From Bin87 sp965207585 (GTDB lineage: Bacteria > Chloroflexota > Dehalococcoidia > Lucifugimonadales > UBA3495): DNA of 64,000 bases. Below, in pieces: positions 9,112 to 17,789 of this stretch (positions are counted from its first letter, which is position 1; each line of letters opens with the position of its first letter). The stretch lies in the NCBI GenBank assembly GCA_965207585.1, contig CBDBMT010000003.1:2728001-2792000 (forward strand), in the 5' to 3' direction. Below the pieces are notes generated by a model. The model worked only from the letters and a program-made list of their open reading frames with translations, was not told the origin of the DNA and made no database searches. The translations under genes and the position numbers were made by a program.

Positions 9112-10614
9112 TCAGTCGTTGCCGGCGGGCCTCGGCTGCGGCTCCGCAGCCACCGGCGTTTTCCGAAGCCCGGCCCAGTTGCTCAGTGCCCGGTACAGGG
9201 AGATCGCCGCGCCTGTGGCCAGCGCCGCGCCCAGCATCAAGAACGCCCACCTCAACCCAGCTACAAAGGCGGTAGCCACTTCGGGATTCACCGCCTCCAG
9301 CTTGGGCTCTACCCCGTAGGTGGCCATGGTAGACACCACCACCGTTGTCGAAACCGCAACGCTCACCACGTTCGCCGAGTTCCTCACCAGTTGGGTCAGC
9401 GCGGAAACGACCCCGTAACGGCTGCGATCCACCACGCTCAGGATGCTGCTGCTGTTGGGCGAATTGAATATCCCATTGCCCGAGCTCTGCATCATCATCG
9501 TCGCGATCACCAGCCAGACCGGCGACCGTTCTTGTAGCGCGAACGCCAGTACAAAGGCCCCGGCCGCGGTCAACGCCATGCCACACACCGTCGGCACCCG
9601 CCAGCCGAACCGGTCCGCGACCCGGCCGCTGAACGGCCCGATTAGGACCATGCAGATGGCCGGCGGGATCATCATCAATCCCACCTGCTCCGGCGAGTAC
9701 TGCAGCACCCGTTGCAGATAGAACGGCATCATGAATCGTGCCGCTGACGACCCAAAGAACGACAGCCACGCCGCCGCAACCCCCAGGCCGAATACCTGGT
9801 TGGTGAACAGTCGCAGGTCCAGCATCGGCGCGCGGACTCGCAGCTCCCACCACACGAACGCGGCCGCCAGGATCACTACGGCAACGCCGCCAACCAACAC
9901 CGGGGCGGATCGCCATCCCAGCGCGTTCCCGTTGCCCACCACCAGCAGGAGCACCAACAGGATCACTCCAGACACGGCGGCTCCCGTCCAGTCAAATGAC
10001 GACGCCCCCTGTCCTCGCCGGTACTGTCCGGCGCCCGGACCGCGCTCCAGCAACAGCCAAGCGAGAATGAGCACCAATCCGCCCGCCGGAACATTGACCA
10101 GAAACACCCATTGCCATCCCAGCCACGCCACCAGGAATCCGCCCATGGCCGGCCCCGCGATTGCGCCCATCCCCACCACGCTCAGGTGCGTGCCCAGGGC
10201 CTTTCCCCTCTCCGAATCCGGGAAGGCGGCAATCATCATGCCCATCCCGCAGCCCTGCACCATGCCGGCGCCGATGCCCTTCAGCACGCGCATGACAACC
10301 AGCATCTCAAGGCTGGTGGAAAGGGCTGCGCCCAGCGACGCCAGGACGAAAATCGCCGTACCCGTCAGGTAGATTCGTCTGCGCCCCACGACGTCGCCCA
10401 GTCGTCCCATGGGCAGCAGCAGCACGCTGATCACCAGGGCGTAGGCGACTACCACCCACTGGACCGATTCCAGCGAAGCGTCGAAATGGGATTCGATGCC
10501 GGGCAGCGCAACCAGCACGCTGCCATGGTCAACGACCGAGAAAAACGTGCCGGTTGCGATGGTCCAGAAAGCCCACCACTTATAGGACGGGCTGGATGTG
10601 ATGCGTTGAATCAA
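9112..10614 (-). CDS. MFS transporter, DHA2-type (14 helices)
   Basis: A 500-residue drug:proton-antiporter-type transporter. Motif A (GRLGDVVGRRRIYLTG) lies between helices 2 and 3, and motif C-like glycine-rich helix 5 (GMGAIAGPAMGGFLVAWLGWQWVFLVNVPAG) is characteristic of exporters of the EmrB/QacA group. The start at 10614 is TTG; a nearby Shine-Dalgarno is weak, so the first residues are uncertain. Two unrelated-length MFS genes follow upstream on the same strand, separated by about 100 bp. Export of a small lipophilic molecule is likely. Confidence 0.9.
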   Translation of the reverse strand: MIQRITSSPSYKWWAFWTIATGTFFSVVDHGSVLVALPGIESHFDASLESVQWVVVAYALVISVLLLPMGRLGDVVGRRRIYLTGTAIFVLASLGAALSTSLEMLVVMRVLKGIGAGMVQGCGMGMMIAAFPDSERGKALGTHLSVVGMGAIAGPAMGGFLVAWLGWQWVFLVNVPAGGLVLILAWLLLERGPGAGQYRRGQGASSFDWTGAAVSGVILLVLLLVVGNGNALGWRSAPVLVGGVAVVILAAAFVWWELRVRAPMLDLRLFTNQVFGLGVAAAWLSFFGSSAARFMMPFYLQRVLQYSPEQVGLMMIPPAICMVLIGPFSGRVADRFGWRVPTVCGMALTAAGAFVLAFALQERSPVWLVIATMMMQSSGNGIFNSPNSSSILSVVDRSRYGVVSALTQLVRNSANVVSVAVSTTVVVSTMATYGVEPKLEAVNPEVATAFVAGLRWAFLMLGAALATGAAISLYRALSNWAGLRKTPVAAEPQPRPAGND

Positions 10615-10712
10615 GCGGAGGACAACCTCGGGTGCGGCTCACCGAAGTCTGGGTTATCCATGATACTCCTTTTCCGCAACTTCAGGACGCATCCAAACCG
10701 TGTCCGCCAAAA

Positions 10713-11963
10713 TTACGCTAGAATCCGCACCCTTCTCAGCAGGATCCAGCACACCGCCGATGCGCTCAGACCCAATGCCGCGATTATCGCCAGGGCCGTC
10801 GCGGAGGACGTGAGGTCCGACAATACCCCAACGCCAAGGCTGGCGACGACCAGGAATCCCCGGTCGAAGCTTTGCAGGCTGGTCATGCGGCCGCGGAGAC
10901 TGTCCGGCGTCAGGGTTTGGATGAGTGTCCCCCGGGCAGTGCGGAATACCGATTGGCTGAAGGCCATGGCCGCGATGAACACAAACGCCAGCGCCATCCA
11001 TTTGGAAAACGCGAACACCAGCAGCGTCACCGAGCTGCCGACGGCTGCGCCCAGCACCACCTTCCCTTTTGGAAAAACGAACCCGAACGACGCGATAAAC
11101 AACGCCGCCAGCAGGCCACCGACTCCCGTGATAGCCAACAGATAGCCGCCTACGTCCGCATCGCGCTGCAACACTTCAGTGGTGTACAGGGGGAACAGAA
11201 ACCAGGCCGGGTGCAGGATGATGTTCGGGATCATTGACAATATGATCAGCTGGAAAAACGCCCGCTCGCCGCTCCATACGTAGCGCAACCCCTCGATCAT
11301 GTTGGACATCGCGGAACCCCGTTGGCGAGCATTGCCCGGAGTATCGAAGGGCGTGCGCACTCTGAGGATCATCGCGACGTTTGCCAGGTACAGGAAGGCC
11401 TCGATGGTGAAGTTCCAGAAGAACCCCAGCGTGAAGATCAGGATGCCCCCGACAAACGGGCCGAAAATCCGCGTTCCGGTGATGGTCAGCACATTCGCGG
11501 CCAGTGCGTTGCCGAGCAGGTCCCGCGGCACGGTTCCGGCGATCAGGGCCTGTCGCATCGGTTGCACCGCGGAATGACAGCAACCCGCCAGGATCACGTA
11601 CGCGTAGGCGTGCCACACCTGAACCCTGCCTGTAAGGATCAGCAGGGCGAAAGCAAACGCAAGGAATGCCATCGCCATTTGCAGCGCCATCACCAGCTTG
11701 CGCCGGTCGAACCGGTCGCTCAACACGCCGCCCCAGGGGCCAACCACCAGGCCGGGCAGCGTATTGATGCCGCCCACCGTGACCACCAACAATCCGGCGA
11801 CGTTTGACCCTTCGGATAGCTCCCGCACCAGCCAGCCCACGCTCAGCAGCTGCAACCACTGGGCGTTGTTGGCAAAGAAATTGCCGAACCACAAGTAGCG
11901 GAAATCCCGGTAGGCTAACCACGCGTCCAGCGTGTGCAGCCGTGGCAGCCGCGCGGTTCGCAA
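10713..11963 (-). CDS. MFS transporter (MFS_3/enterobactin-exporter-like), tandem copy 2
   Basis: A 416-residue, 12-helix transporter. It begins MRTARLPRLHTLDAWLAYRDFR and shares the block PRLHTLDAWLAYRDFR exactly with the gene upstream, along with many further identical stretches (GWLV, FGPFVGGILIFTLG, LAITGVGGL). The family includes EntS-like siderophore and macrolide exporters. TTG at 11963 is preceded by AAGGGGAGCG. It starts 12 bp after the stop of its paralogue, so the two are co-transcribed and may even work as a pair. Substrate unknown. Confidence 0.9.
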   Translation of the reverse strand: MRTARLPRLHTLDAWLAYRDFRYLWFGNFFANNAQWLQLLSVGWLVRELSEGSNVAGLLVVTVGGINTLPGLVVGPWGGVLSDRFDRRKLVMALQMAMAFLAFAFALLILTGRVQVWHAYAYVILAGCCHSAVQPMRQALIAGTVPRDLLGNALAANVLTITGTRIFGPFVGGILIFTLGFFWNFTIEAFLYLANVAMILRVRTPFDTPGNARQRGSAMSNMIEGLRYVWSGERAFFQLIILSMIPNIILHPAWFLFPLYTTEVLQRDADVGGYLLAITGVGGLLAALFIASFGFVFPKGKVVLGAAVGSSVTLLVFAFSKWMALAFVFIAAMAFSQSVFRTARGTLIQTLTPDSLRGRMTSLQSFDRGFLVVASLGVGVLSDLTSSATALAIIAALGLSASAVCWILLRRVRILA

Positions 11964-11975
11964 ATCGCGCTCCCC

Positions 11976-13313
11976 TTACCGCAGCGCCCGCACGCGTCGC
12001 AGCGTGGCGAAGCAGGCCGCTGTCGTCGCCAGGCCCATGGAGCCCAGCGCCAGGATTGCCATCGATGCCGACGTGAAGTCCGCGAAGATCCCCACCAGCA
12101 CGCTCACCCCCACCAGGAACGACCGCTCGTACGCCAGCAGCGCCATCGTCCGCGCGCGGAACCGGTCGGGCACGATGGTCAGCACCAGCGTCCCCTGCGT
12201 GGTGCGGAAATAAGCCTGGAAGAACGACATTGCGCCCAAGGCGGAGTAGGCGGCCCAGGGCCAGGAGCAAAAGGCGAACAGGATGGTGGTCAGTGACGAC
12301 AACGCTGCTGCCCCAAACAGGATGTAACCGCGCCGGAAGGGAAGGCCCCAGGTGGCGATGGTCAGCGTGGAGATCAATCCTCCCACGCCGGTGATCGCCA
12401 GCAGGTAGCCGCCCGTGTTGACCTGGGCTTGCAGCACTTCCACAGTGAACAGCGGCAGCAGGAACCAAACGGGGTGCAAAATGGTATTCGGAACTACCGA
12501 CAGCACCGCAATTTCCAGTACTTCGCGCTGGTTCCGCCACAGGTGAAGCAGACCGTCCTTGATGTCTCCGAACGGTGTGAACCGCCGCTGTTCCCCCTCG
12601 GAGTCAGTGCCGGTGTATGGAGTTCGCATGGGTAGCAGCAGCACCACCACGCCCAGGTACAGGGCTGCTTCCAGCGCGAAGTTCCAGAAATAACCCAGTG
12701 TGAAGATCAGGATTCCCCCGACGAAGGGGCCGAACACGCGGGTTCCCGTCACCGTGAGCGTGTTGGTGGCGTAGGCGTTGACCAGCGATTCCCGAGGGAC
12801 CGTATTGGAGATCAGCACCTGCTGCATGGGTTGGGTAATCGCCAGGAAGGAACCGGAAATCAGAACGTACGCGTAGGCGTGCCACGCTCGCACCTGATCG
12901 GTGGCCACCAGGAAGGCGAATCCCAATGCCAGCACGCCGCTGGCGGCCTGCATGGTGATCGCCAGCTTGCGACGGTCCAGCCGGTCACCGAGCACCCCGG
13001 TGATGGGATTTACCAGGAGGCCGGGCAGTGTGTTAATCGCGCTGACCGACAGCACCAACAGGCCGCCGATTCCGGTGCCGGCGGACAGATCCTTGACCAA
13101 CCACCCGATACTCAGGAGTTGCAGCCACTGCGCCGTGAAGCCACAAAAATTGGCCAGCCACAGCAACCGGAAATCCCGGTAAGCCAGCCAGGCGTCCAGA
13201 GTATGCAGACGCGGAAGTTTCAGCGACGGAATGATCGGGCTCTCGCTTAGCTGCGGGTGGATGATTCGTAAACGCGATGGCAGGTGGGAGGGGACACGCC
13301 GCAGCACGGCCAA
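11976..13313 (-). CDS. MFS transporter (MFS_3/enterobactin-exporter-like), tandem copy 1
   Basis: A 445-residue paralogue of the following gene, with an N-terminal extension of about 25 residues before the shared PRLHTLDAWLAYRDFR block. Twelve hydrophobic segments are visible, with MFS motif A-like GVLGDRLDRRKLAIT after helix 2. The N-terminus is unsure: the longest frame starts with TTG at 13313, without a clear ribosome site. The pair presumably arose by tandem duplication and has since diverged substantially. The gene diverges from the DUF1800 gene across a 194-bp spacer. Confidence 0.88.
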   Translation of the reverse strand: MAVLRRVPSHLPSRLRIIHPQLSESPIIPSLKLPRLHTLDAWLAYRDFRLLWLANFCGFTAQWLQLLSIGWLVKDLSAGTGIGGLLVLSVSAINTLPGLLVNPITGVLGDRLDRRKLAITMQAASGVLALGFAFLVATDQVRAWHAYAYVLISGSFLAITQPMQQVLISNTVPRESLVNAYATNTLTVTGTRVFGPFVGGILIFTLGYFWNFALEAALYLGVVVLLLPMRTPYTGTDSEGEQRRFTPFGDIKDGLLHLWRNQREVLEIAVLSVVPNTILHPVWFLLPLFTVEVLQAQVNTGGYLLAITGVGGLISTLTIATWGLPFRRGYILFGAAALSSLTTILFAFCSWPWAAYSALGAMSFFQAYFRTTQGTLVLTIVPDRFRARTMALLAYERSFLVGVSVLVGIFADFTSASMAILALGSMGLATTAACFATLRRVRALR

Positions 13314-13507
13314 GTCGGAACATGGTGCGCCCGCCTGGAATTGTTGTCAATATGACTGACACCGGTCAGCGCGAACAGGGTTTCACGACCACGGAAGCGC
13401 GGACAGTCGGTCCCGACCGCTATGATATGATGACCGGCAATCCTCCAAATTCAGACCTGACGGGTGCTTATCCGGCCTGGAATGGACGGGAAGCAAGCAC
13501 ACGTTAG

Positions 13508-14941
13508 ATGTCGGATCTTCCGGGTGAAGATATGCACATGGACTCCCAGCGCGCCCTGATGGCTCACCTGCTGCGCCGGGCCGGATTCGGCGCCACACCG
13601 GCCGAACTCGACACCTATTGCGCGTGGGGCTACGAGGCAACGGTCGAGTGGCTGCTCCATCCTGAGCGCCAGCCCGAGTTGGAAGAGGATATCATCGAAC
13701 GGTACTACATCGACTGGAAGGAAAGCCGCAACATCGAGGGGGCGTTGACGGAAACGGTTTACCGGATGAACTGCAACGCCGGCGCGAGACCGCTCCAGGA
13801 AAAGATCGCGCTGTTCTGGCACGGCGTGTTCGCCACCGGTTTGGCCAAAGTGCTGCACGAGAAAACGATGCTCAACCAGATCGACATGTTTCGGCAGTGC
13901 GGCTTGGGCAGTTTCCAGGAGCTGTTGCATGGTCTGGCACGAGATCCGGCGATGATTTTCTGGCTGGACAACAATTTCAACCACAAGGACGCCATCAACG
14001 AAAACTGGGGCCGGGAGCTGCTGGAGTTGTTCTCCATGGGTGTGGGAATGGACGGCGAACCCAACTACACGGAAGACGACGTGCAGGAGGCCGCCCGCGC
14101 CTTCACCGGGTGGACGATCGACGACGACAACGTGGCTAGCATCCCATACGGGAAAACGCCGTGGCTGTTCCGTTACGATCAGAAGGATCACGACACCGGT
14201 ACGAAGACATTCCTGGGAGAAACGGGCAACTTTGACGGCGACGACATTATTGAAATCATCTGCCGCCAGCACTCGACGGCGAGATTCATCAGCCGGCACC
14301 TCTACAACTTCTTCGTAGCGGACGACGTGCAGGTGCCGGCGTGGCAGAACACGCCGCCTCCTGACCCCGATGCCATCGCGGCGCTGGAGGCGGAATATTT
14401 CCGCTCCGGTTACGACATTCGATCCATGCTGCGCATGATGTTCACCTCCGAGTTCTTCACGTCGGAAAGCGCGCGGTTCGCCCGCGTCAAGAGTCCCGCT
14501 GAAGTGGTGGTCGGCACGCTGCACCTCGTCGGAGATTTCAAATTCCCCAGGGTCGGTTTCATGGACACGGCCCTGGAGTGCCGCTACATGAACCAGGACC
14601 TCCTGAATCCGCCGTCGGTAGAAGGTTGGCATACCGGCAGGGAATGGATCGACAGCGGCAGCATGGTCGAGCGCATCAACTTCGTGGCCGACAATTTGGG
14701 AGATGAGACCCACCCCGGCGTGCGAGCTATCGTGGAGGCACTTGCAGACCGCCATCCGGACGCGATGGAAATCGTAGACGGGTGCCTGGACCTGCTGGGT
14801 AACGTCATGCTCCGGGAAGACAACCGGAACGCTCTGGTTGCCCAGGCTGAGGCGGCACTGAATGAGGGCGCCGGCGTCGAAGCCGTTATCCTGAACGCCC
14901 TGCGAATGATTGGGTCAACGCGCGAGTACCAGTTCGCGTAG
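13508..14941 (+). CDS. DUF1800 family protein
   Basis: A 477-residue protein with the DUF1800 signature beginning DSQRALMAHLLRRAGFGAT and continuing with NHKDAINENWGRELLELFSMG, YTEDDVQEAARAFTGWTID and LNPPSVEGWHTGREWID. These proteins are usually secreted and encoded beside a DUF1501 partner, but no DUF1501 gene lies on either side and I see no signal peptide. The ATG at 13508 has no ribosome site; ATG codons at 13532 and 13538 are equally likely, being nearer the conserved start and preceded by GGGTGAAGA. Function is unknown in the family. Confidence 0.9.
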   Translation: MSDLPGEDMHMDSQRALMAHLLRRAGFGATPAELDTYCAWGYEATVEWLLHPERQPELEEDIIERYYIDWKESRNIEGALTETVYRMNCNAGARPLQEKIALFWHGVFATGLAKVLHEKTMLNQIDMFRQCGLGSFQELLHGLARDPAMIFWLDNNFNHKDAINENWGRELLELFSMGVGMDGEPNYTEDDVQEAARAFTGWTIDDDNVASIPYGKTPWLFRYDQKDHDTGTKTFLGETGNFDGDDIIEIICRQHSTARFISRHLYNFFVADDVQVPAWQNTPPPDPDAIAALEAEYFRSGYDIRSMLRMMFTSEFFTSESARFARVKSPAEVVVGTLHLVGDFKFPRVGFMDTALECRYMNQDLLNPPSVEGWHTGREWIDSGSMVERINFVADNLGDETHPGVRAIVEALADRHPDAMEIVDGCLDLLGNVMLREDNRNALVAQAEAALNEGAGVEAVILNALRMIGSTREYQFA

Positions 14942-15088
14942 TCGGCTTTGCCAACACGCCGGCTGGCGCGCCGGTGAGAGTGAAGTCCATACACCAGGCG
15001 ATTTGTCCGCTCCAAGATGGCACTGAACGCGGAACAGGCTCCCTTGAATATCAGGTCAGAACCAGTACCAAACGCAGCCAGGCGTTGC

Positions 15089-16252
15089 ATGTCTGAGTCC
15101 CAATTGGCTCTGGTAGGCTTGGCTGATGAATTGGCGCGCGAACGTTTTGCACCGCGCGCCGCGCACTACGATGCCGCGGCGGAGTTCCCAATCGAAAACT
15201 ATGCTGACCTGAAGGAAGCCGGATTGCTCACTCTGCGAGTGCCCACCGCATACGGCGGCCGCGGCGTTGACCCACTGACCTTCGCGATGTGCATCCTGGC
15301 GGTGGCTCGCGGCTGCCCTTCGACGGCGCTGACCCTTACCATGCACACCAATGTGCTCGGCTCGTTTGTCGCCGGGTTGGGCACTCCGGAGCAGCGGCGT
15401 CGGTATTTTGCCGAAGCCGTGGAAGTCGGCAAGTTGTTCGCGTCCATAACCAGCGAGCCCGGAGTGTCCGCCAGAGAGCGGTTCGTACTGTCCACCACCT
15501 TCACGCCCCAGGATGACGGCGGATACCGTGTTTCCGGAACCAAGCATTTTTGCTCCCTGGCTGACGCTGCCGACTATTTCTTTGTCTCCGGTGTAGTGGA
15601 AGGGAGCGGTGGCGGCAGCGACAATATCCTGTCGGCGATGATACGGAGCGATATGAGCGGGGTTCGGGTCACCGGGGAATGGGATGCCGTGGGCATGCGG
15701 GCCACTGCCAGCCACACGGTCAACTTTGACACCGTGGCGCCCCACGACGCGGTGTTCGGGCCACCCGGTCGATTGCTCAGCGCCGACTGGGGCAGTTTTT
15801 CGCTGGGATACGCCGCCGTTTACCTGGGAATAGCGGAGGCAGCGTACAACTACATTCGGGAGCACGTCACAGCTCGAACCTGGACTCCTGGCGGAGATTT
15901 GATGATCGCCCACCCCGCAACCCAGCAAACGGTTGGGCAGATGAGTCTGTCCATCCAGTCCGGACGACTTCTGTTGGTGGACGCAGCATTAACGAACCGG
16001 GATGAGGACCCCACCGGAGCCGTGCTGGCGGTTAATCGAGCCAAGCAATATTGCGCCGAGGCGGGCGCATGGGTCACCGACGCGGCCATGCGGTTAGCCG
16101 GCGGTGGTGGGTTGCTCAAGTCCTCGCCATTGGAGCGGCTGCGTCGCGACGCCCTGTCGGGTCCGGTGATGCCTCCGGCCAACGACCGGTGCCTGGAAAC
16201 CATTGGCAAGTTGGAATGCGGATTACCCGCAGTCACCATTGAGCTGAGTTAG
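15089..16252 (+). CDS. Acyl-CoA dehydrogenase family protein
   Basis: About 387 residues from the ATG at 15089 (MSESQLALVGLADELARERFAPRA); a start at 15017 would add 24 residues with no family resemblance. The acyl-CoA dehydrogenase fold is visible. The N-terminal helical domain contains ADLKEAGLLTLRVPTAYGGRGVD, the beta domain carries SITSEPG and the substrate/FAD segment GYRVSGTKHFCS, and the C-terminal bundle ends with ADAAMRLAGGGGLLKSSPLERLRRDA. It resembles the DszC/monooxygenase-like side of the family as much as fatty-acid dehydrogenases, so it could oxidise or hydroxylate a small organic substrate. It is followed after 8 bp by an NHL-repeat gene. Confidence 0.88.
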   Translation: MSESQLALVGLADELARERFAPRAAHYDAAAEFPIENYADLKEAGLLTLRVPTAYGGRGVDPLTFAMCILAVARGCPSTALTLTMHTNVLGSFVAGLGTPEQRRRYFAEAVEVGKLFASITSEPGVSARERFVLSTTFTPQDDGGYRVSGTKHFCSLADAADYFFVSGVVEGSGGGSDNILSAMIRSDMSGVRVTGEWDAVGMRATASHTVNFDTVAPHDAVFGPPGRLLSADWGSFSLGYAAVYLGIAEAAYNYIREHVTARTWTPGGDLMIAHPATQQTVGQMSLSIQSGRLLLVDAALTNRDEDPTGAVLAVNRAKQYCAEAGAWVTDAAMRLAGGGGLLKSSPLERLRRDALSGPVMPPANDRCLETIGKLECGLPAVTIELS

Positions 16253-16260
16253 GAAATGGG

Positions 16261-17244
16261 ATGACCACAGTCGTCGAACATCCAGTATCCGTTGCCGGTT
16301 TGTACCGGTACCACGACGTGATTGGGCTGCTATCCGCCGGCGGGCCGGGGTTCAGCGGACCCGTTTCGCTGGCGCTGGGACCCGATGGGTTGCTGCACGT
16401 GGCCAGCCGCGCCAATCCGAACCAGCCCGAGGCGGTGCGGGTGACCCGGTGCACCATTGAAGGTGACTACGTCGGCGAGTTCTGCGGCTGGGGCGAGGGC
16501 CCGGGGCAATTCATCTGGGTGACGGCCATTGCGTTCGGGCCGGACGGCAACCTGTACCTGGTCGACGAAAACACGCATCGGATCTCCAGGTTCACGCCGC
16601 AAGGTGATTTCCTGGGCCATTGGGGTGAATTCGGCAGTGGCTTAGGCCAGATGAACCGGCCGTCGGGCATGGCATTTGCTCCGGACGGTACGCTGGTGAT
16701 CGCTGACTCGCTGAATCATCGTGTTCAACGCTTCACTATGGACGGCAGCCCGCTGGCCGCTTGGGGAACCTACGGTAACGAGCCCGGTCAGTTCAATATG
16801 CCCTGGGGTGTTGCGGTGGACTCCGATGGAACAGTCTACGTTTCCGACTGGCGCAATGACCGCATCCAGAAATTTGAGGCCGATGGTCGGTTTGTGGCCG
16901 AGTTTGACGGCAAAAACGGTGGCAACGGGTTCGCACGACCCAACGGTCTCGCCGTCAGTGGTGGGCGCATCTACGTGTGCGATTGGTGGAACGACCGCGT
17001 GCAGGTGCTGGACGCAGACGGACGAGTGATCGACACTCTGATCGGTCACTCTGAAACGTCCAAGTGGGCACGAACGTTCCTCGATGCCAACCCTGACATC
17101 GAGGAGAAGCTCAACAAGGCAACGCAGAACATTGAGTTGAAGCGCCGTTTCTACCGACCTATGGCGGTCACGCTGAGCGAGGACGGGTTGGTGTTCGTCG
17201 CTGACTGCTATCGGCATCGCGTGCAAATTTATCGAAGACTTTAG
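16261..17244 (+). CDS. NHL-repeat (six-bladed beta-propeller) protein
   Basis: A 327-residue protein made of NHL repeats. Examples are GPDGNLYLVDENTHRISRFT, APDGTLVIADSLNHRVQRFT and DSDGTVYVSDWRNDRIQKFE, with GEGPGQF/GLGQMNRP/NEPGQFNMP linkers between blades. No signal peptide is visible, so it is probably cytoplasmic. Such propellers serve as binding scaffolds or as lactonase/lyase-like enzymes; nothing here decides which. ATG at 16261 follows AGGAAATGGG and lies 8 bp after the acyl-CoA dehydrogenase stop, so the two are co-transcribed. Confidence 0.88.
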   Translation: MTTVVEHPVSVAGLYRYHDVIGLLSAGGPGFSGPVSLALGPDGLLHVASRANPNQPEAVRVTRCTIEGDYVGEFCGWGEGPGQFIWVTAIAFGPDGNLYLVDENTHRISRFTPQGDFLGHWGEFGSGLGQMNRPSGMAFAPDGTLVIADSLNHRVQRFTMDGSPLAAWGTYGNEPGQFNMPWGVAVDSDGTVYVSDWRNDRIQKFEADGRFVAEFDGKNGGNGFARPNGLAVSGGRIYVCDWWNDRVQVLDADGRVIDTLIGHSETSKWARTFLDANPDIEEKLNKATQNIELKRRFYRPMAVTLSEDGLVFVADCYRHRVQIYRRL

Positions 17245-17301
17245 CAGGACCCCAGGTCTGAATTTCGGATCCGGCCGGTTCCAGCGGATAGAGGAGATAC
17301 C

Positions 17302-17724
17302 ATGAGCAGCAGCAACGGCTTGAGGGCAAACCAGGAAGTGGGAACGACGGTGCTCGTCGTGATGATGGAGGTCGACGAGGCTGACGACGAAGTGTTCAAC
17401 AAGTGGTACAACGAGGAACACCTGCCGGAGCGCATGTCCATCCCCGGCTACGTCAGCGCGCGGAGATTCATGCTGGACCCGGAGGACGACCAGGCGAACG
17501 GGGTGCTGCGATATCTGTGCATCTGGGAAATGGAAAGCGACAGCCCGTTGCAGTCGCAGTTTTACAAGGATCAGAACGCCAAACCCACGCCGACCAAAGA
17601 GGCCGCCAACGGTGTAGTGAAGCAGCGAGCGCGGGGCCTGTACCGTCAGATATTCCCGGCCTCGGGCGGATACAGCGACCGCAGCGGCTACACCTACCCT
17701 GACGGCACCAGGATCGGCGCGTAA
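17302..17724 (+). CDS. Small dimeric alpha-beta barrel protein (EthD/DUF4286-like)
   Basis: A 140-residue protein whose core (VLVVMMEVDEADDEVFNKWYNEEHLPERMSIPGYVSARRF) matches the ferredoxin-like dimeric alpha-beta barrel group. In that group the WYNxEHLPE motif marks stress-responsive or EthD-type proteins linked to degradation pathways. GAGGAG stands before the ATG at 17302. It is the last gene of the plus-strand run with acyl-CoA dehydrogenase and the NHL protein, so an accessory role in the same catabolic pathway is plausible. It ends before a bidirectional terminator. Confidence 0.75.
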   Translation: MSSSNGLRANQEVGTTVLVVMMEVDEADDEVFNKWYNEEHLPERMSIPGYVSARRFMLDPEDDQANGVLRYLCIWEMESDSPLQSQFYKDQNAKPTPTKEAANGVVKQRARGLYRQIFPASGGYSDRSGYTYPDGTRIGA

Positions 17725-17750
17725 GCCCACGCTCATAGCCCGCAATTTGA

Positions 17751-17774
17751 AGGGGCTGTCGTTCGACAGCCCCT
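17751..17774. terminator. Bidirectional terminator hairpin between convergent genes
   Basis: Perfect palindrome AGGGGCTGTCG with a two-base centre and CGACAGCCCCT, lying between the stop at 17724 (+) and the MmgE/PrpD stop at 17790 (-). T-runs are weak on both sides. Confidence 0.7.
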
Positions 17775-17789
17775 CGCGTTTGCTGATTC

